64,000 nt of DNA from Pardosa pseudoannulata (GCA_032207245.1 CM063504.1:84208344-84272343); one strand, 5' to 3'; shown: positions 11,691 to 22,914, counted from the stretch's first letter. Notes: generated by a model not told the origin, from the letters alone. Program-made: numbers and translations.

Positions 11691-13440
11691 TTTAAGATTA
11701 AAAAAATATCAAAGTCAAGAAATGATTATTCTATTTCACAACATATGAGAAATCTGGATTTAAATTAAAATGCAGTTTCTTATAAAGTTGGAAAGCATCA
11801 GGTATTCATAATATAAATTTTATTTCACTTATTAGCATAGTCTTTACCCATAATCCTTTATGAAGTTATTTTTTTTTCTTATCTTAATTTCCATTTTTGA
11901 TATTAAAAAATTCTGCTTGAAATCTTTCTTAGTATATAATAGATGGATTACAATAAGAATGTTGAAAAATGTAGAAAATTAAATAGTTTCAGAATGTCAC
12001 AAAATATTGCATTGTTAACAGATAAATTTCTTTGAAAACATAGAATAAATTTCTGGACTTAAATTAAAACGTAGTTTCTTATAGAGTTAGAAAGCATCAG
12101 GTGTTTATAATATAAAATTTTATTTAACTTATGAACATAGTTTTTACCTATAAGCTTTCTTTATGAAGTTAATTACTTCTTATATTAAATTCTATTTTGG
12201 ATATTAAAAAATTCTGCTTGAAATCGTGCCTAGCATATCATAGATGAATTACAATAATATGAAGTTGAAAAATGTAGAAAATTGAATACATAATTTCAGA
12301 ATGTAAAAAAGCAATGCATCTTTAACAAATAAATTTCTTGGAAAGCATAGAATAAATTTCTAGATTTAAATTAAAACGTAGTTTCTCGTAAAGTTAGAAA
12401 GCATCAGGTGTTTATAATGTAAATTTTTATTTAACTTATTAACATAGATTTTACCCATAAGCTTTCTATATGAAGTTATTTATTTCTTAATTTCCATTTT
12501 GGATATTAAAAAATTCTGCTTGAAATCGTTCCTAGTATATCATAGATGAATTACAATAATAAGAATTTGAAAAATGTAGAAAATTAAATACATGGTTTCA
12601 GAATGTCAAATATCATAGATGAATTACAATAATAAGAATGCTGAAAATGTAGAAAATTAAATAAAGTTTCAGAATGTTGAAAAGTATTGCATTATTAACA
12701 AATAAATTTCTTGGAAAGCATAGAATAAACTTCTTGATTTCAGTTAAAACGTAGTTTCTTATAAAGTTGGAAAGCATCCGTTATTCATAATATAAATTTT
12801 ATTTAACTTATTAACATAGTTTTTACCCATAATCCTTCTTTATGAAGTTATTTATTTCTTATCTTAATTTCTTTTTTGATATTAAAAAATTCTGCTTGAA
12901 ATCGTTCCTAGTATATCGTAGATGAATTACAATAATAAGAATGTTGAAAATATAAAATATTAAATACATAACTTCAAATGTAAAAAAGTAATGCATCGTT
13001 AATAAATAAATTTCTTGGAAAGCATAGAATAAATTTCTGGATTTCAATTAAAACGTAGTTCTTATAAAGCTGGAAAGCATCAGGTGTTTATAATATAAAT
13101 TTTATTTAACTTATTAACATAGTTTTTACCCATATTCCTTCTCTATGAAGTTATTTATTTCTTATCTTAATTTCCATTTTTTAAATTAAAAAAATCTGCT
13201 TGAAATCGTTTCAAGTATAACATAGTGGAATGATGGCCGAATGGTTAGGGTGCTGGTCTTCGGAACCGGGATTCGTGGGTTCGAATCCCATTATGGCATG
13301 GATGTTCATATCCGTTCGAAATCGGCTTTAAGCAGTAGATCCCGGTCTCATTAGCCCTCGTGTTGCAAAAAGTAGACCGTAGTGCTCCAAAAACCAAACC
13401 AAATCTAGTATATCATTGATGAATTACAACAATAAGAATG
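11690..13440. repeat. Tandem satellite, unit ~300-310 bp, about five units
   Basis: The marker 'gaaagcatc(a/c)ggt' or its near copy recurs near 11791, 12092, 12399, 12770 and 13073. Units share 'aaaaattctgcttgaaatcg', '(c)tagtatatcatagatgaat' and 'gaaaaatgtagaaaatta'. The 371-bp interval contains an extra partial copy. A SINE splits the last unit at 13226-13403. Confidence 0.9.
13226..13403 (+). mobile_element. tRNA-derived SINE, copy 2, inserted in a satellite unit
   Basis: The A-box region tggccgaatggttaggg, B box gggttcgaatccc and tail 'gtagaccgtagtgctcc' match the other copies. Flanks tcaagtataacatag (13211-13225) and tctagtatatcattg (13404-13418) are imperfect copies of the satellite motif 'ctagtatatcatag', as expected for a target duplication within it. 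Confidence 0.88.
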
Positions 13441-14580
13441 TTGAAAAATGTAGAAAATTAAATACATAGCTTCAGAATATTAAAAAGTAATGCATTGTTC
13501 ACAATTAAATCTCGTGGAAAGCAAAACTTTATTTCAATACATTTCATTCTTTATTAAATATTCATAAACTAATTAAAACGATAAAAGGAATCAGGCAAAT
13601 GGCTTTTGTAAAAGAAATAATGTCTCTGCGTCAAGAGTGTGAAGTAGGAAATTAACAAATATTGATTAACCAATCGGTGCCACTTTCCTGTCATTTTTTA
13701 TCGCATTTTAGATTTTTATTTGAACAGGTAAACACTAACGTATAAAATTTAAAAAAAATTCAAACTTAAAAATATTAAGAGTCACAAATACTTATGAACA
13801 AGTAGCTGTCACTTTCTGTCATTTCAAATTTCTCTTTTTAAACATTTTTCTTTTTTTTTTGCTCTGAAAATGTAAGTACTTCTAAATTGAAGTGAGTAAT
13901 CGATGTGAGAATGCATTTTAGTGTTGCCGTTCTATTCTTTATGAAATACGTGATGTGCCATTACTTTTCGATGAAATAAGCTCTATATCATTTTTGCTAC
14001 AAATAATAAGCATGTTGAAAAATGTAGAATTAAATACATAGTTTCAGAATGTCAAAAAAGTAATGCATTGTTCACAATTAAATCTCGTGGAAAGCAAAAC
14101 TTTATTTTCAATACATTTCATTCTTTATTAAATATTCATAAACTAATTAAAATGATAATAGGAATCAGGCAAATGGATTTTGTAAAAGAAATAATGCCTC
14201 TGTCTCAAGAGTGTGAAGTAGGAAATTAACAAATATTGATTAACCAATCGGTGCCACTTTCCTGTCATTTTTATCGCATTTTAGATTTTTATTTGAACAG
14301 GTAAACACTAACGTATAAAATTTAAAAAAATTCAAACTTAAAAATATTAAGAGTCACAAATACTTATGAACAAGTAGCTGTCATTTTCTGTCATTTCAAA
14401 TTTCTCTTTTTAAAAATTTTTTTTTGCTCTGAAAATATAAGTACTTCTAAATTGAAGGGAGTAATCGATGTGAGAATGCATTTTAGTGTTGCCGTTTTAT
14501 TCTTTATGAAGTACGTGTTGTGTGTGCCATTACTTTTCGATGAAATAAGCTCTGTATCATTTTTGTAACGTATAAAAATG
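13440..14580. repeat. Two-copy tandem duplication, unit ~572 bp
   Basis: The sequence from 'ttgaaaaatgtag' at 13441 repeats from about 14013 with few changes, through 'accaatcggtgccactttcc', 'gaacaagtagctgtca' and 'gatgaaataagctct'. It begins with the satellite motif of the preceding array, so it grew from the last unit. The high identity implies a recent event. Confidence 0.85.
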
Positions 14581-15018
14581 AGGCTCCTTTTCATGTTAGA
14601 TTATAGAAGGGGAACAAAAAAACAGTTAATCTAACGAGAATTTTCAGGGATGATTGAAATCCTAAAAATGGCATCACTGATATAATTTATAAGAACAATT
14701 TTTAAAGATGAGAATTTTGTTGGAATAAATTAGAGTAAAGATCTTTTTTTTAAGCATGACGTTTGAACAAATTAGATTAAAATAAATGGAGAGGAAAAAG
14801 TTTCATTTGATTGTGTAACAAAAATTTACGTAGACAGGGCCGTAAGTCCTTTAGCGCCTGAGGCAAAAAACTGGTCTGCGTCCCTACCATCAAATATAGT
14901 GAGAAAATATGTAAACATGATTTTTTTTCTATCATATATTCAGAATAAACTCGCAAAATATTTTGTTAGTTCTCAAAATTTTCCTAGTACATTAATTTTT
15001 CATTTTCCTTCTATTTTT

Positions 15019-15382
15019 ACCTTATTAATACTGTTGTTATTGATCGGATAAACTTCTGTTGATCATAGTTGTCAGAATCCACTGACTAGGGTTCCTTTTA
15101 ATGTCCTTTTAATTAAAATATGAAAAAATTTCTTTACCTTTCATGTTGAATCATTGTGGTGTCTGGGCCAAGAAGACCAAAAAAAAAAAAAAAAAAAAAC
15201 TACTATTATTAAACGACACACACACCAAACATTTTATTCTTGCATTATCTGCAAAAACTATAAAAAACATCACAAAAACACACTTCACACAATACATGTA
15301 CTTAGAATTTCATCGTTATATTATTTCCCCTGTAGAGCCCCTTCTAGTGGGAAAAATCTCTTTGGGTTGCAGACATAACATC
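15019..15382. other. Foreign insert left of the LTR, unidentified
   Basis: This sequence is absent from hAT-like copy 1. It contains a poly-A run of about 20 at 15180-15199 and a 118-codon frame that reads through that run and into the LTR. I see no family. Confidence 0.35.
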
Positions 15383-16481
15383 TGTGAAGACTCCCGTTTG
15401 TACGAACAAGCGCCAAAACAGCTGATCGGAGTATACCTGTTTACCAGGACAATAGAGTGGCTTCGCAGAGTCTGGGATCTTGACAATCCGACTGAATAGA
15501 CGAATACGTCCCTGATGGATCTCGTTAATGATGTTCGGAAATTCCGTAAAGGGACAGCCAGCGAATGAGAATTCAGCTAAAAAATATAACTGTAACTTTA
15601 GCTGGAGTTCTCAAGTAACTGGGATCTTAACTGACCCCAAAAAACAGTTGGCGGGACCGTAACTGACCCCCCAGGTATAAAAAGTCTACAATTTTGTGAC
15701 TCGGGGCATTTTTAATATTATTGTCAACAAAGTATTCATAGATGGATGCATTACCAATAATAGCAAACTCAGTACTAGAGGGCTTGGCCCAGGAAGTACT
15801 GTTGTCAAATCTTCCTATGTGGTCCTATGTGGACTCAGGGCATTGGCTCTGGGATCTTGACAATTGGACTGAATAGACGAATACGCCCCTGATGGATCTC
15901 GTTAATGAATGCTCGGAAATTCCGTGAAGGGACAGCCAGCGTATCAGGATTCAGCTAAAAAATATAACTGTAACTTTAGCTGGAGTTCTCAAGTAACTGG
16001 GATCTTAACTGACCCAGAAAACAATTGGCGGAACCGTAACTGACCCCCCAGGTATAAAAAGCCTACAATTTTGCGACTCAGATCTTTTCGTCATTTTTTA
16101 CGTAGGTGTGTTGACCTCGTGGAGATTTTCGCGTTTTGTTACCTGAGCCAGCTTTCTAGTTCGGGAGATTCGTAAAGTCCGCTCATATAGGGAGCGGCAG
16201 AGTCTCGGATACCGAACGGGAAATAAATTGGGTTTGATTGCACCCTGGAAAGCCTCCCCACTTGTAGGAGATTATTAAATCTCTTGTTTTTCTTTCGACT
16301 GTGATCGTCGTGAGGAAATTTTACCGGCAACCATCCTTTGCAGTTCTACATGATATGGGAATTACCATTCCTTTGTAAATAGCCGTAGTTAATCAAGAAT
16401 AAAAGTAAATCTCCAATTTTATCTTTGACTGTGTTCCATTCTTCACGTTACTTCTCACTTGAGAATATTGAAGGCGTCACA
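15383..16481 (+). mobile_element. LTR family 1, copy A, with internal duplication
   Basis: It starts TGTGAAGACTCCC, aligned with the start of the solo LTR at 28755-29615 (read on its minus strand), and ends GGCGTCACA. It carries two TATA boxes (ggtataaaaag, near 15675 and 16050) because a segment of about 377 bp is duplicated ('tctgggatcttgac' at 15471 and 15848). AATAAA lies near 16399. The hairpin module lies at 15770-15801. I find no convincing flanking duplication. No internal retrotransposon genes are present; a short minus-strand frame at 16139-16330 is antisense to the LTR. Confidence 0.75.
15770..15801 (+). promoter_or_regulatory. Conserved hairpin module, copy 2
   Basis: Arms cagtact (15770-15776) and agtactg (15795-15801) pair fully, with inner stem gggc/gccc and ttg loop as in copy 1. 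It lies roughly 95 bp downstream of the first TATA box, so it would fall in the leader of an LTR transcript. Confidence 0.6.
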
Positions 16482-17010
16482 ATACTTAAAAATATTTTTA
16501 AACACTTTGTTGGTATTGTTTTGCTAAAAAACTGAATAGTCTTTTGAGGGGAATATTTTTTATTCAAACGTTGAATTTTTAGAGAAAATTGGTGAATTTC
16601 TAAATTTAAATTAATTTTTAATAGTTTTAAAATTTAAAACGAATGCTCGGAATTGTATTAAGGCATATTAGGAGTGTTGAATATTGAAGGCGTCACAATT
16701 GTATTAAGTCATATTAGGAGTGTTGGAATATTGAAGGCGTCACAATACTTAAAAATATTTTTAAACACTTTGTTGGTATTGTTTTGCTAATAAACTGAAT
16801 AGTTTTTGGAGGGAAATATTTTTCATTTAAACGTTGAATTTTTATAGAAAATTGGTGAATTTCTAAATTTAAATTTAGTTTCAATAATTTTAAAATTTAA
16901 AACGAATGCCCGGAATTGTATTAAGGCATATTAGGAGTGTTGAATATTGAAGGCGTCACAATTGTATTAAGTCATATTAGGAGTGTTGGAATATTGAAGG
17001 CGTCACAATA
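16467..17010. repeat. Hybrid tandem repeat, period 263 bp
   Basis: The LTR tail ending 'ggcgtcaca' recurs with its last base at 16481, 16697, 16744, 16960 and 17007. Intervals 16481-16744, 16744-17007 and 16697-16960 are all 263. Units join LTR tail and hAT-like body, so duplication came after the LTR inserted. Confidence 0.85.
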
Positions 17011-17304
17011 CTTAAAAATATTTTTAAACACTTTGTTGGTATTGTTTTGCTAATAAACTGAATAGCTTTTTGAGGGGAATACTTTTTATTTAAACGTTGA
17101 ATTTTTATAGAAAATTGGTAAACTTCTAAATTTAAATTTAGTTTTAATAATTTTAAAATTTAAAACGAATGCCCGGAATTGTATTAAAGCATATTAGGAG
17201 TGTTTGGTAAACATTTTGTAAGAATATATAACAAGTTTAGTCTCTTTAGAAAATTAAAAAAATTCATTTAAAAAATCATTTATTAACACACTGGATTTTG
17301 TAAA

Positions 17305-17314
17305 AAAATAAATA

Positions 17315-17347
<33 letters not shown>

Positions 17348-17352
17348 AAACT
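17305..17352. repeat. (AAAAT)n-type microsatellite
   Basis: Runs of aaata/aaaata units in the hAT-like body, where copy 1 has only 'tacaataagaaa'. Confidence 0.85.
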
Positions 17353-17472
17353 ATTTTTCAACATTTCCTTATTTCTACTCAGGACGAATCGTCCTCTTTC
17401 GGTCCCCATTTTCTTCATGGTGCTGCGCCCCTAAGACTGATGCCACCTTTGCCACGCATTAGTTACGGCCCT

Positions 17473-18408
17473 TGTAACGTATCCGATCCCTGTTTTAGGT
17501 GACAAGGAAGAATCAGGTGTGTCTTGATTAACGAATTTATTTACACCTCTGCTATATACATCATTTCACAAATACACAAAAAAACAATTTCCGATCACAG
17601 GTTGGTGATTAGATACACGTAGGCCTGAGTAAAGACTTGCAGTAACTAAGATCAGACTCTGCTGAAATATTGGTGATCCGACGGAAGGAACAATTCGGTA
17701 GCTCTCGGGAAAGTTCATTGAAGTAATGGTAGAATATCAAAGCACAGTTAGAGTTCCTAAGGAAAGTATGCAAACAATCCTGAAGAGGATTATATTAGAA
17801 AAGGAAACCCAATGCACAGGGTATCGCTTCAATCTCAGCAAGAGATATATCCCAAGACAGGATTTCGGTAAATAAAACTCTCCGATGGAGAGACTGGTCG
17901 AGGCGACTTCCGAGTTAGCCGATGCGGGCTACTGCTTAAAGAAAAGATCCCAAGGTGGGATTATAACAAAAAACTCTCCGATAGAGAGACTGGTCAAGGC
18001 GACCTCTGAATTAGCTAGTTGCTAGCTAACCAACTTCTTCTCTAAAAAACAAATCTTTCTAGGGGAGGGGCCTCACCCATTCATTATAGGTTCATCTAGC
18101 GATGACCTCACCTTCGACCAACTGAATTCGTCTGGGTTAAACAATCATCGGCCGCAAACCTAGGGGTCCCTGGAATTATTAGCGGCTAGATCCAAGTCGC
18201 GGCAATTCCCTTGTCGTTCCGGTGGTCATATTTCTGGCTGTCAGTGAAGATGTCGTGTTGTCTGGTATATTGTTCCACTACTATAGGGCACAACAGTGTA
18301 GACATCGTGGTGCCGGGGAAAACAATCCCTTTGTATCTCCACAAGCGAAGTTCACCTCTCAAAGCAAAGTTCTTTAATGTCGACACACCGCTAAATCACG
18401 CAGTTACA
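17473..18408 (-). mobile_element. Solo LTR (family 2), 936 bp, inserted in the hAT terminus
   Basis: Read on the minus strand it begins TGTAACTGCG and ends ATACGTTACA, with AATAAA near the end (17530-17540). The flanks are ccct at 17469-17472 and 18409-18412, a 4-bp duplication. Removing the LTR and one ccct restores TTACGGCCCTG, the terminus of hAT-like copy 1. An internal duplication around 'ctctccgat(g/a)gagagactgg' lies near 17880 and 17972. There is no coding interior; frames at 18186-18386 and 18211-18420 lie within the LTR and are not genes. Confidence 0.88.
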
Positions 18409-18421
18409 CCCTGTATGTAGA

Positions 18422-19335
18422 TAATACGTATATTTCTTTACAAACTAGTATTTTATTTTCCTTACATTAATTTAATTAGATGTTTATTTTTTAAAAGCAT
18501 CTTATTTATACTCGGCGAGTTTAACTCTTTGTATGAATATGTAACTTCGCCGATTCTCTTCCCAAATGCCCTTCTTCATCTATATATGCAGTTTTAACGT
18601 AATCTGGGATATTTCCAACAAAATATACAAATGGAGAGGCACACGAATAACGCATTTATGAATGTAAAATCAGATTTTATCTTTCCTACTGTAGTATTTT
18701 TCATTCTTTTGGGCATGGTTGGTTGAGGTAATATCTGGTTTAAAGATAAATACTATGTCTGCAAAAAAGGTAGAGAAATGGATTTCCTCTTTTGTGCTGA
18801 CAAAATACTTTCTTGAACCAGGTAGTTAAATTTATATCCTATTTCTTGACAACACAGGATTCTTTATTCTCTCTTACTTTTCTATTCTTTTATATTTAGC
18901 ACAATCAACAAAGGAATCGGGATATTTAATTCAAAAGATGTTATGTAAATATATATTTCACAGTAAGAATAATGACATCAATGAATGATATTAACTCATA
19001 GATGCAATTTTCAAATGATTTTCTTCAGAAGTTTTTTCAAGAAACAGCTTAAGAGTCATTTGCGTCTTACGTATTGCGAGATATAAATAAATATGTAAAT
19101 TAGATTAAATTAAATTCTATCTGATATGACTGCTTTTGCAGTGAGAAAAATGAAATATTTCCTCAGTCCCTGAAAATAGTGTATATTCCAGAATTTTTAG
19201 TTCAAAATTATGGTATACCTTTATACTCTTGTAAAGGTACACCATAATTTAACTTTATATTCGCGTTTTGATTTTTGATCGCATTAAATTTTTTGACAAG
19301 CTTAATTTATGACAAGTTTAACTTTATATTCGCGT
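18422..19335. other. AT-rich stretch with one strong hairpin
   Basis: No gene is recognised. A hairpin lies at 19205-19250: arms of 21 bases with two mismatches and a 4-base loop. A 17-base block ('aactttatattcgcgtt') recurs at 19251-19267 and 19319-19335, the second copy abutting the LTR-like segment that follows. Confidence 0.5.
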
Positions 19336-20036
19336 TGTGGAGTTCCAGACTCATGCCTGAAAATATAATTGTCGACTTGTTATCCGGCGGGGAGATCAGC
19401 TGTTTCCACCTTTTCTTCTCAAGCAGGTGTGGCCGGTATCACAATGCCGTGGAGATATGAAGTCTAAGTTTATGACATTATAACATAATAGCTGTCCCCC
19501 CTGTGATGGCTGTCCGATACAAATTAACATCGAGGGTATATCGATAACCCACCTAAACTCCCCAGTCAATGAGAGAGCCGCAAAAATTAGCGATGTCATG
19601 CCCTCATAACGTTTTTTCTTCTTTTTTATAGGTGTTACTGCTAGTAGAGCGGCCTGGTTTCCACCTCTCTAAAGAGAGAAAAGTTTTGATGTGGCCAGGT
19701 GACTTAGTTTTCGCAGACTTTGGGTTGTGAGCCTTCCTGATTGTTGGAGAACCAGAGTGTAAGAAAAGGAGGTTTCTCTTCCTTTTGTCGCCAAGTTGCC
19801 ACAACAGTATTAGACAGCAATTACCTTCATCTCGACGATAAGCAGAGGAAGACGATCGGGTTTCTACATCTGATAACGGCAGTAGAGGAGATCATCCTGG
19901 AGATCATCGTATATATCCATTGTATATACCAATTTCCACCAATATAACTTCAATAAAGGAACTTTGTACTGGTTGTCTTGTGTGGTCTCCCTAAGCACCT
20001 ATGCACTTTAGTCTAGGTGCTAAATATATTACAGCT
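19336..20036 (+). mobile_element. LTR-like segment, family 3 (boundaries uncertain)
   Basis: It is GC-richer than its flanks. It has AATAAA near 19952 ('cttcaataaaggaac'), then a G/T-rich stretch, and a terminal 'atattaca' near 20036, as in the U5 end of an LTR. I could not find matching duplications. Frames on both strands at 19396-19947 overlap and have no recognisable domain. Confidence 0.4.
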
Positions 20037-20090
20037 GTTTCGTTGTTATGCTTTATCTCTCACATTCAGGACCCGTCTTACAGTACCTGA

Positions 20091-20742
20091 CAATACCTTG
20101 GCGTCGCAGAGTCTGGGATCTTGACAATCGGATTGAATAGACGAATACACCCCTGATGGATCTCGTTAATGAATGCTCGGAAATTCCGTGAAGGACAGCC
20201 AGCAAATGAGAATTCAGCTAAAAATATAACTGTAACTTTAGCTGGAGTTCTCAAGTAACTGGGATCTTAACTGACCCAAAAAGCAATTGGCGGAACCGTA
20301 ACTGACCCCCCAGGTATAAAAAGCCTACAATTTTGCGACAGGGCTTTTCGTCATTTTTTTAGGTAGGTGTGTTGACCTCGTGGAGGCTTTTCGCGTTTTG
20401 TTACCGGAGCCAGCTTTCTAGTTCGGGAGATTCGTAAAGTCCGCTCATATAGGGAGCGGCAGAGTCTCGAATACCGAACGGGGGATAAATTGAGTTTGAT
20501 TGCACCCTGAAAAGCCTCCCCACTTGTAAGAGATTATTAAATCTTTTGTTTTTCTTTCGACTGTGATCGTTGTGAGGAAGTTTTACCGGCAACCACCCTT
20601 TGCAGTTCTACATGATTTGGGAATTAACATTCCTTGTAAATAGCCGTAGTTAATCAAGAATAAAAGTAAATTTCCAATTTTATCTTTGGCTGTGATCCAT
20701 TCTTCACGTTACCTCTCACCGGAGAATATTGAATGCGTTACA
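20091..20742 (+). mobile_element. LTR family 1, copy B (5' part missing or diverged)
   Basis: It matches copy A from 'cgcagagtctgggatcttg' through the TATA box (ggtataaaaag near 20312), the 'gagccagctttctagttcgg' block and AATAAA near 20660, to the end GCGTTACA. The hairpin module between the TATA box and 'tttcgtcatttttt' is absent, so the two flanks are joined directly. The frame at 20401-20592, minus strand, is the antisense counterpart of that in copy A. Confidence 0.75.
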
Positions 20743-21790
20743 ATAGCCAAAAGACTGTTCCGTGAGTAGCTACAATGTCAGCCATTGCTAATTTTACTTT
20801 TATTTATTTATTAATTTATTTATATCTCTTGGAGGGATTTTCATTTTAATTTACCGTAATATTCACAAAGATAGACATTAGGTGAGGAAAAAACATAACT
20901 ACAACATCGTAATACCAATAACCAATGTCTCTTGTAACATAACGTTGTCACAGTCGTTTATTATCAATAAAAGGCTCGCGAGACTATAGACCACCTCACA
21001 AAGAAAAATTGATGTCATCTAGCAAATAGATATTCCTCGTCGAGATCCATAGATCTTATCTCTTATCAGGTTTCTCAAGGCCGATTCCTTCCAAAACAAA
21101 ACTTCAACAAGGCAGTCGTTGAGTCTGATAATCACAGGGTTGTAAGTACATGTGGCTGACAAGTTAGTACAAAATACTAAATGTGTGTAAATAACAGGTG
21201 TAAAAAAAATTGTTGATCATAAGGGACGTGCTTGTAAATGCAGGATGCGTAATGGCTGCACACAAATCGTGTGCGCATAATAGCTATTGTTTCATTCACC
21301 TGTCAAAATCGTTTCCAACTACTGGAGGAATGACATGAATGTCATTAAGTTTCCAATGAATAAAATGCACAAAATAAAATGAATAGAATAAAATAAAATA
21401 CTTCCTCTGAGGATAAGATCTTTTCCCGTTATTTCAGTAATTATTATTTTTAATTTAGACATAAGTCGAATTAAAATTAAGAACATTTATGTGTTAAAAA
21501 CGAGAGAATATTTTATATTCTTTACGTACGAAAAATATTTTTTCAGCAAACAATTAAATTACACAAACAAAACCGGAATGAAACGATTCAGGCCTTGAAA
21601 AATCAAACGTGAACTGACAGCGCCATCTGTGGAGAGAAAAAAGAACTAAAGCTATAAAACTGTCACAGTATAATTTTCATCGTCATAATAATCTAATCGA
21701 TTATTCAAATTAAATGTTATATTATAATTACTGATAGTTTAACAGTGAGTAGATTAAATAGAATACTTTACGATCAAATACATAAAAGAA
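20743..21790. other. AT-rich stretch, nothing recognised
   Basis: No usable frames, no RNA gene and no repeat that I can match elsewhere in the window. Confidence 0.4.
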
Positions 21791-22350
21791 AATGCTTTCG
21801 AAAATTAGATAAATGTTACTATTTACAATACATTCTTTACATTAAATAATGACTTAAATATGAATTAGTTGAACTGTTGTATTGTGCAAACAAAATCCAA
21901 TTTATTGTTGTTAATATATTTTTAAGCTGTTAATAAATTCAATAGTAATAACAATGAATACTAATAATGAATAGTAATAAACAATGAATAGTAATAACAA
22001 TGAATAACAATGAATACTGTTACAGAACATAAAAACAATGTTCTGTAACAGTAACAAAAATATATTGCCGAGTAATTAAAGGCACTAAAGTATTAAAAGG
22101 GTTTCAAATTAGATAATTGTTACTATTTACAATGCATTATTTACATTATTTATGCCTTAAATATGAATTGGTTGAACTGTTGTGTTGTGCAAACAAAATC
22201 CAATTTATTGTTGTTAATATATTTTTAAGCTGTTAATAAATTCAATAGTAACAACAAACATGTTTTTATGTTCTGTAACAGTAACAAAAATATATCGCCT
22301 AGTAGTTAAATGTATTAAAGTATTAAAAGGGATTCAAATTAAACGTGCAA
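21790..22350. repeat. Tandem duplication, unit ~300 bp, with a (TAA/GAA)-like run
   Basis: The block 'gttgaactgttgt(a/g)ttgtgc' with 'caatttattgttgttaatat' occurs near 21868 and 22163, each followed by 'ttctgtaacagtaacaaaaa'. The first unit has an extra run of 'aatgaatagtaata' repeats and a hairpin. Confidence 0.8.
22015..22053. repeat. Perfect hairpin, 16-bp arms
   Basis: Arms tactgttacagaacat (22015-22030) and atgttctgtaacagta (22038-22053) with a 7-base loop. The second duplication unit keeps only the right arm. Confidence 0.9.
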
Positions 22351-22389
22351 AATTAAAATATCTTTTTCAGTCGAATAATTATCCTCTAG

Positions 22390-22720
22390 CAAAATATCTG
22401 TCACAAATTTTGCGTTAAATTTCAAACGTTCGAACAAAGGTTATTGTTAAATATTTTACATTTTCCCAAAACATTTTTATTTTATTTTAACTTTACCTAT
22501 AAAGTGTTTGAAAACATATTTTGAAAAATTCCTACTTTTAAATACTATACATTTTTCTGTGTATTTCACATAGCACTTGATTTGTACCATTTTTATTAGA
22601 ATAGAAATGAATTTATGGATTTAATGCATGTAAATGTGGTGGGACTGCTTATGGGGTTTATAAAACCGAAATGTGGCTTTCTTTGGCCTTTGCTTACCTA
22701 GCACTGTTATAAGCCATTAG
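22390..22720 (+). repeat. Dispersed repeat R0, copy 2 (without the R1 insert)
   Basis: It is colinear with 6300-6540 and then with about 7400-7450 ('gtttataaaaccgaaatg' against 'gtttataaaagcgaaatg'). Confidence 0.6.
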
Positions 22721-22914
22721 AAAAATAATTAAAAAAATAAACATTTATATACGTATGTCTGTTTTTTTTATTTCATCTTGTTTAAAAGAACATAGTCAAT
22801 TAAACTCTTTTTTATGCAGAGTGCATGGGAAATAAAGGTTCTAGTAGTTGTCACCAAGCTATATTAATGATTGTTCCACTTTTATGCTCTCTTACGTTAG
22901 AAAAATTGTGCACT

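Larger units (their letters stand above)
14835..18413. mobile_element. hAT-like element, copy 2, with two LTRs nested inside
   Basis: The left end CAGGGCCGTAAG is at 14835. The right inverted end TTACGGCCCT is at 17463-17472, where an LTR splits it; the last bases CCCTG resume at 18409-18413. Flanks tacgtaga (14827-14834) and tatgtaga (18414-18421) match at 7 of 8 bases. Body blocks shared with copy 1 are 'aaactggtctgcg' near 14870, the 'ttaaacactttg' block from about 16482, and 'aatcgtcctctttcgg' near 17386. No transposase frame is present. Confidence 0.8.

Noticed and set aside
15143..15499. 118-codon frame
   Set aside because: It reads through a poly-A run (poly-Lys) and into an LTR, with no domain.
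16139..16330. 63-codon minus-strand frame, with a near copy at 20401-20592
   Set aside because: Its preservation in two places is explained by LTR identity, it is antisense to the LTR, and copy C does not keep the same frame.
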